Positions 15,052-19,307 of a stretch of DNA of 19,307 nucleotides are shown here, piece after piece. How positions within the stretch are numbered: the stretch's first letter is position 1; each line of letters opens with the position of its first letter. Under the pieces are notes generated by a model. It worked only from the letters and a program-made list of their open reading frames with translations. It made no database searches and was not told the origin of the DNA. Origin of the DNA: CAYQTE01 sp964420285 (GTDB lineage: Bacteria; Planctomycetota; Phycisphaerae; Tepidisphaerales; Tepidisphaeraceae); NCBI GenBank assembly GCA_964420285.1, contig CAYQTE010000080.1:1-19307 (forward strand), written 5' to 3'. The position numbers and the translations under genes are program-made.

Positions 15052-16123
15052 TCTTATCCGACTCCGCGGTAGCCCGGCGCAGCATCTCCACGACGCTGGG
15101 CATGCCGATATCCCCATGGCACACGCTCACGCACCGCCCGCAACCGACGCACGCCATCGCCAGTTCGCGCTGGATGAAGTAATACGCCAGCTTGCGGAAA
15201 AATCGCCGATTGCGACGATCGTGTACCGCCCGCCTCGGATTGAATCCGCCCGCCATGCGCGTGAAGCCCGCCAGGGCGCACGAATCCCAGATGCGCACGC
15301 GCTCGGTTTCATCCGGCCCGGTCTGGCGATCGCTCACGGTAAAGCACGTGCAGGCCGGGCAGACATACGTGCATCCGCCGCATTCCATGCAGCGATTGCC
15401 GATTTCCTCCCAGGTCTTGTCCAGAACGTTGCCCTGCGAGATATAGCGCACCGTGGCCGGAAACCAACTGGTGGCCGTCTTGAAGTGCTTGCGCGTTTCG
15501 CCAAGTATTTCCCGCCGCTTCTCCAGGTGCTCCGGCGTGCCCTTCCGGAAGATCGGGTCGCCAAAGAGCGATTCCCCCGCTGCCGTCGCCGCGACGGCCA
15601 TGAACTCGCCATTGCCCAGGTCCATGAGTTGAAGATCGAAATAATCGCGTGCGGCCGGACCGGTGTCGGCGCACACGCAGAAGCAATCGGGCGCGATGTC
15701 CTGCTCGGGATCGGTGCAGACGATATTGACCAGGAACAGGTTCTTGCGCCGTTGTTCGTAGTAGGTATCGCGGAATTCCCGCCCCAGGTAAAAGCGATCG
15801 AGATGCCAGATTCCCGCCGCGTCGCACGAGCGGATGCCGAAGATGGCTCGGGGCGGCTGCTCGTAAGTGGGTTCGATGTCAATCTGCCCGTCGTGACGGT
15901 GGAACTTCATCATGCTTTCGATATGCGGCAGGACATAGCGTTTGGGCGGGTAGGCGGGATTGGCAAAATGGATCTGGACGTCGTTGCGATTGGCATCGGT
16001 GACGGCGTCAAAATAGGTGTCGTTGCCGCGCCCGCGGAAGGGCGCGATGACTTCGCGACCCTGGGCGCGCAGCAGATCCACGATCTTAAGCACATCGGCG
16101 CTGTCGATGATCCGGGCCTTCAT
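15032..16123 (-). CDS. Dicluster [4Fe-4S] electron-transfer subunit (sulfhydrogenase beta / AsrA type)
   Basis: This 363-aa protein has an alpha/beta N-terminal region with FGIRSCDAAGIWHLDRFYLG (95-114), typical of the Fer4_22/sulfhydrogenase beta family. Two cluster motifs follow: CMECGGCTYVCPACTC (Cys245, 248, 251, 255, plus 258 and 260) and CVGCGRCVSVCHGDIGMP (Cys325, 328, 331, 335). The family passes electrons between the flavin gamma subunit and the catalytic subunits. It is flanked by the molybdopterin subunit gene (ATGA overlap at 16120-16123) and the gamma subunit gene (20-nt overlap), so the three probably assemble as one electron-transfer arm. It replaces the small HycB ferredoxin of classical formate hydrogenlyase. 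Confidence 0.9.
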   Translation of the reverse strand: MKARIIDSADVLKIVDLLRAQGREVIAPFRGRGNDTYFDAVTDANRNDVQIHFANPAYPPKRYVLPHIESMMKFHRHDGQIDIEPTYEQPPRAIFGIRSCDAAGIWHLDRFYLGREFRDTYYEQRRKNLFLVNIVCTDPEQDIAPDCFCVCADTGPAARDYFDLQLMDLGNGEFMAVAATAAGESLFGDPIFRKGTPEHLEKRREILGETRKHFKTATSWFPATVRYISQGNVLDKTWEEIGNRCMECGGCTYVCPACTCFTVSDRQTGPDETERVRIWDSCALAGFTRMAGGFNPRRAVHDRRNRRFFRKLAYYFIQRELAMACVGCGRCVSVCHGDIGMPSVVEMLRRATAESDKNEPVKQ

Positions 16124-18144
16124 GCGGTTTCCTTCTCCACGCGCACGGGAATCAGCGAACTGCCATTGCCGTTTTGCGGAACCAGTTGCGAGCGGATCTG
16201 CTGCACGAAATACGGAACGAAAATCGTGCCCGTCCGCACCTCGGATGTCACCCGCGCCATCGAAACGGCCGATCCCCCGGCGGCGCGCAGGCGAATCTTC
16301 TGACCGTCGCGAATCTGCAGCTTCCTGGCGTCGTCGGTGTTGATCTCGACGAATCCGTTGGGGTAGTCCATCAGCAGCAGCCGGTATTCGCGATTCAGCG
16401 TCTCGCTGTGCCGGATCAGCACGCTCTGATGCCAGTAATACAGTGAATTGCCAATCACCAGCGTCAGCGGATATTCACCGCTGGCCGCGCCTCCCTGCGT
16501 CACCGGCCGTATCTGCGCAAAGGCGAATTTCCTGCCGCTCGAGCCTTCCTCAAACAGCCGCGGCGTGCCCAGCGGTCGCTCGGTTGTACAGGGCCACTGC
16601 CGGCCGTATTCACGCGCCAGGTTGTCGTACGTCACGCCGCTGTAAAACGGGATCACGCTGGCGATTTCGTCCATGACCTGTTCGGATGAGGTGTATTTCC
16701 AATCGGCGCCCATGGCCTGCGCCAGCCGGACCACCTGTTCCCACGCGGGGATCAAGTCGGCCGGCGGGTCGATCACCTTTTGGGCAAGCTGAATTCGCCG
16801 CTCGGTGCTGGTGAAGGAGACGCGCTCCTCGCCGAATGCCGTCGTCGGCAGCACGACGTGGGCAAATTCGCTCAGGCCCGTCTGGAACAGGTGCTGCTTG
16901 ACGACCAGATCGCATTCGCCCAGGCATCGCACATCGCCAAAGAGGGCCGTGGCGATCGGATCATACCGGTCAAGCCACACCGCCTTGACCTTGCCACCGC
17001 CGCGATCGCCCAGCACCGCGTGCGCATCCAATCCCGCCGATGCCGGAATCGGCGCCTTCCACGCCCCGGCAAACGCCGCGCGGGCGGCGGGATCAGCAAC
17101 CGGCCGATACCCCGGCAGCCGATCCGGCAGCATCCCCATGTCGCACACGCCCTGAAGGTTGTTCTGCTCGGTCAGCGGAAACAGCCCGGCCCCTTTCTTG
17201 CCCACCTGCCCCGTCAGCAGCACGAGATTGACCATGGCCTGGATGCTCTCCCGGCCGCGGGATTCGATGCCTGTCGAATACAGCAGCGCCGCCGATCCCG
17301 CCCGGGCGAAGCTGATGGCCGCCGCCTCGATGGCATCGGCCGGCACATCGCAAATGGCGGCCGATTTTTGCAGGTCGCAATTGAGCGATTGTTCGAGAAA
17401 CGCCTGGTAATCGCTGCAATGGGCCTTGATGAACGGGAGATTGGCCAGGGCCCGGTCGACGATGACCTTGGCCATGGCCTCGTAGAGCGCAACTTCGGTA
17501 TGCGGCTTGATTTGCAGGAAGATATCGGCGTTCTCCGCCACGCGATTGCGCCGCGAACCGATCCCGATCAGCCTGGCCCCCTTGAGTTTGGCCCGGATCA
17601 CCCACCCGGCGATCGTCGGCAACTGGCGATTGAGATCCACCCCGTCCACCACGATCACTTCGCTGGCGGCCAGGTCATCGATCGAACTGGTGCTGGCCGC
17701 CACGCCCAGCATGTCCATCAGCACGTCGATCGAATTGTTGCAATAGACGCCGGCCCCGTGATCGACGTTGTTGGTGCCGATCACCGCGCGGGCCAGCTTT
17801 TGCAGCAGATACGATTCCTCGTTGGAGCAGCGGGGCGAATTGAGGAACGCGATGGAATCCGGCCCGTATTTCTGGCGAATCTGCCCCAGCCGCTCGGCGA
17901 TGAAACTGATCGCCTCGTCCCACGACGCCTCGTGCAACTGTCCGTTGCTGCGAATCAGCGGCTTTTTAAGGCGATCGGGCGCCCCGGCCACTTCGTGGAC
18001 GTGCCATCCGCGCACACAAAGCCTGCCAGAGTTGGTTGGGTGCGACATGCTCGGATACGCACCCACCAGCCGGTTGCTTTGGGTCTCCAGATAGATTCCG
18101 CAACCGACACCGCAGAACGTGCATGTGGTAAGCTTCGGCGCCAT
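16120..18144 (-). CDS. FdhA-like molybdopterin oxidoreductase with altered active site
   Basis: This 674-aa member of the DMSO reductase superfamily is closest in overall pattern to formate dehydrogenase H (FdhF/FdhA). The N-terminal [4Fe-4S] site is present (Cys8, 11, 15, 43), as are SPRCSNEESYLLQKLARAVIGTNNVDH (103-129, read in two halves) and QNNLQGVCDMGMLPDRLPGY (327-346). The catalytic positions differ. Where formate dehydrogenases read R-V/L-U/C-H, this protein reads G-V-Y134-C135, and the active-site Arg region (N-P-V-R-G-Q-N-N) reads F-P-L-T325-E-Q-N-N. The lysine after the fourth cluster Cys is Arg45. Formate oxidation is therefore doubtful. I chose the ATG at 18144, directly before the cluster motif; a longer frame adds 32 residues crossing a putative promoter. 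It is the first gene of the operon. Confidence 0.88.
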   Translation of the reverse strand: MAPKLTTCTFCGVGCGIYLETQSNRLVGAYPSMSHPTNSGRLCVRGWHVHEVAGAPDRLKKPLIRSNGQLHEASWDEAISFIAERLGQIRQKYGPDSIAFLNSPRCSNEESYLLQKLARAVIGTNNVDHGAGVYCNNSIDVLMDMLGVAASTSSIDDLAASEVIVVDGVDLNRQLPTIAGWVIRAKLKGARLIGIGSRRNRVAENADIFLQIKPHTEVALYEAMAKVIVDRALANLPFIKAHCSDYQAFLEQSLNCDLQKSAAICDVPADAIEAAAISFARAGSAALLYSTGIESRGRESIQAMVNLVLLTGQVGKKGAGLFPLTEQNNLQGVCDMGMLPDRLPGYRPVADPAARAAFAGAWKAPIPASAGLDAHAVLGDRGGGKVKAVWLDRYDPIATALFGDVRCLGECDLVVKQHLFQTGLSEFAHVVLPTTAFGEERVSFTSTERRIQLAQKVIDPPADLIPAWEQVVRLAQAMGADWKYTSSEQVMDEIASVIPFYSGVTYDNLAREYGRQWPCTTERPLGTPRLFEEGSSGRKFAFAQIRPVTQGGAASGEYPLTLVIGNSLYYWHQSVLIRHSETLNREYRLLLMDYPNGFVEINTDDARKLQIRDGQKIRLRAAGGSAVSMARVTSEVRTGTIFVPYFVQQIRSQLVPQNGNGSSLIPVRVEKETA

Positions 18145-18188
18145 GGGAGCTCGACTTTCCACCAGGAGATCTGATTCGGACGGGGGCG

Positions 18189-18218
18189 AGTATAAACAAA
18201 AGCAAATTGGAAAATCAA
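18189..18218 (-). promoter_or_regulatory. Putative promoter of the hydrogenase operon
   Basis: On the - strand, TTGATT (18218-18213) and TATACT (18194-18189) are separated by 18 nt in an AT-rich patch that stands out from its GC-rich surroundings. The predicted start near 18182 leaves a leader of about 38 nt to the ATG at 18144. This supports that start for the FdhA-like gene and makes it the first gene of the operon. I found no convincing sigma54 -24/-12 pair, although such promoters drive E. coli formate hydrogenlyase. The rest of 18145-18392 shows nothing recognisable. Confidence 0.5.
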
Positions 18219-18392
18219 ATGAGCGGGCCAAAGAAAACAAAAATCTTAATGCCCGTATTGCAACTGAATCTCAACTGCAACCGACCATCCCCAAGCGGCC
18301 GCATTATTCTATTGTCACTGCAACTCCGTCAGCACGATTCCCACCCGCACCATCTCCGTCGGCGCCGGCGGAATTGCTCCCCCAGCACGGCA

Positions 18393-19100
18393 TCATGACG
18401 GCGATCCGGGTTGCGCCGGCGGGTCGGTTTCCGGCGGTTTCAAATCCTCCCCCGGCGGCCTGTCGCGAGTCTTGTCGAGCGGAATCGGCGTCCCGCATTC
18501 GGGGCACCGCTCCTTGCTGGCGCGGAGGTCGTAGCCGCAACGCAAACAGAAACCTGCCTTCGGTGGCCCACGGCGCTTATGAGATCGAAAGGCGGCCCAA
18601 CCAACAATTAGTAAATAGATAACGCTGACAACCCACAGGTGTACGTAGAGCGTGGTAGCGTGGATCATAGCCCCTGCCGCCTGCGACTTAAAACCACATC
18701 CGGCGGCGACAACGCCCGCTCCCGTCCCGTCCGTGTTATCCCAACTGTTCCAGAATGCGGAGCCGCCGCCGCCGTAATAGTATCGTGCAAAATGAAGCCC
18801 TTCGCGAATGGGCAAATCGTGCCGCTCCTGGCGAGCCTCTTCTCCGATCGTCACTTCGTAACAAACTTGCACTTGGCCGGCAACCAAATCAAAACTGAGA
18901 GACGAGAAATCCGGTTTACCGGCAGGGAGATGAAAATAGGTCAAAAAGAACGTATTGCTGAACGTGACGCACCATGCGACCGCCAGGCACATCCCGGGCG
19001 CCATGAGTGCCGCAAGAGCGAATATGCGTTTGAGGAACGAAATAAAGGTCCCGCGAACCGTTAGATGCCTTTCCCACTCGGCCCCGCGCGTTGGCGCCAT
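18393..19100 (-). CDS. Two-TM protein with C-terminal zinc ribbon (planctomycete type), function unknown
   Basis: About 235 aa from the ATG at 19100. A first hydrophobic segment (about 22-56) and a second (about 151-171) flank an extracytoplasmic region of about 95 residues with a YYYGGGGSAFW patch. The C-terminus is a zinc ribbon with FCLRCGYDLRASKERCPECG (Cys185, 188, 199, 202) followed by a proline-rich tail. This CGYDLR/CPECG ribbon is a recurrent signature of uncharacterised planctomycete membrane proteins. I do not recognise a function. The frame is open further upstream to 19280, but there it encodes the end of a REP-associated transposase, so the upstream part should not be joined to this protein. 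The true start could also be slightly further downstream (Met33). Confidence 0.7.
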   Translation of the reverse strand: MAPTRGAEWERHLTVRGTFISFLKRIFALAALMAPGMCLAVAWCVTFSNTFFLTYFHLPAGKPDFSSLSFDLVAGQVQVCYEVTIGEEARQERHDLPIREGLHFARYYYGGGGSAFWNSWDNTDGTGAGVVAAGCGFKSQAAGAMIHATTLYVHLWVVSVIYLLIVGWAAFRSHKRRGPPKAGFCLRCGYDLRASKERCPECGTPIPLDKTRDRPPGEDLKPPETDPPAQPGSPS

Positions 19101-19307
19101 CCGACCGGGCGGCCGCGGGGTCGCGGGGACTGCTCCAGGCCCTCCGGCGCCAGCCGTCTGTTCGACCCACGCCGCGCGGCCCACCGGACGGTTGCGCTTG
19201 ATCGCATCGCGGATCATTGTCTCCTCTTGCTCATCGGCCGGCAAGTTCACCCTCGCCAGCCAGCCCCTGGGTCGGGGCACCGGCCAATCGCCCGGCAGCG
19301 GATGGAG
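19061..19307 (-). pseudogene. REP-associated tyrosine transposase (RAYT, TnpA_REP), C-terminal remnant with frameshift, cut by window edge
   Basis: Reading the - strand from the window edge gives HPLPGDWPVPRPRGWLARVN, then a helix ending RNRPVGRAAWVEQT near 19155. This is the classic C-terminus of IS200-like RAYT transposases, which normally continues ARRLGLESTLRPRGRP. The continuation is found in the +1 frame (19156-19061): RLAPEGLEQSPRPRGRPVGW, ending at a TAA at 19061-19063. The reading frame is therefore broken around 19150-19160, so the element is probably inactive unless the shift is a sequencing error. The HUH catalytic part lies outside the window. RAYTs mobilise REP-type palindromic repeats. 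Confidence 0.8.

Noticed and set aside
16780..18174. A 464-aa open frame on the + strand opposite the FdhA-like gene
   Set aside because: Antisense shadow of a gene with clear molybdopterin oxidoreductase motifs.
18195..18240. Possible sigma54 promoter (TGGCCC...TTTGA on the - strand) upstream of the hydrogenase operon
   Set aside because: The required GC at -12 is missing at correct spacing, and a better sigma70-type pair overlaps the region.

Overview
The window is high-GC bacterial chromosomal DNA. It most likely comes from a Planctomycetota bacterium of the Phycisphaerae type. The main clue is the C-terminal zinc ribbon at the right end (CxxCGYDLR...CPECG), which is very common in that phylum. 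GC-rich dispersed palindromic repeats and a REP-associated transposase remnant fit the same picture. No 16S rRNA or other decisive marker is present, so the assignment is an inference.

Left part (1-8102), cell-surface glycan functions, mostly on the + strand. Positions 1-400 hold a block of direct and inverted GC-rich repeats and no convincing gene. A putative sigma70-type promoter (419-447) follows, then a Wzm/Wzt-type polysaccharide ABC exporter whose ATPase has a C-terminal glycan-binding-like domain. A GNAT acetyltransferase converges from the - strand. A tRNA-Pro(CGG) gene and a strong hairpin separate the exporter from a five-gene cassette: acyl carrier protein, FkbH-like HAD-IIIC/GNAT protein, MBOAT acyltransferase, a 58-aa single-pass membrane peptide ending in FFYQGF, and a membrane-anchored SGNH/DltD-like protein. 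Gene for gene this matches the Dlt (D-alanylation) system, with the adenylating enzyme DltA replaced by an FkbH-type loader. It therefore looks like a Dlt-like machine that puts a different, possibly glyceryl-derived, acyl group on an exported polymer.

Right part (8115-18144, - strand), one tightly packed nine-gene operon for a membrane-bound group 4 [NiFe]-hydrogenase complex. In transcription order it encodes: an FdhA-like molybdopterin oxidoreductase; a dicluster [4Fe-4S] protein (sulfhydrogenase beta/AsrA type); an FAD/NAD(P)-binding [2Fe-2S] protein (gamma/AsrB type); a HycI-like maturation protease; a HyfB/HycC-like antiporter subunit; the NuoCD-type hydrogenase large subunit with all four Ni-binding cysteines; a HyfC/HycD-like membrane subunit; a HycF/HyfH-like ferredoxin; and a HycG/HyfI-like small subunit. 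The layout implies a formate-hydrogenlyase-like complex with an added NAD(P)H module. However, the FdhA-like subunit appears to lack the formate-oxidising residues (Sec/Cys, His and Arg), so its substrate is unclear and it may only conduct electrons.

Right edge (18393-19307, - strand). A lineage-typical two-TM zinc-ribbon protein lies downstream of the frameshifted C-terminal remnant of a REP-associated (IS200-like) transposase that runs off the window.
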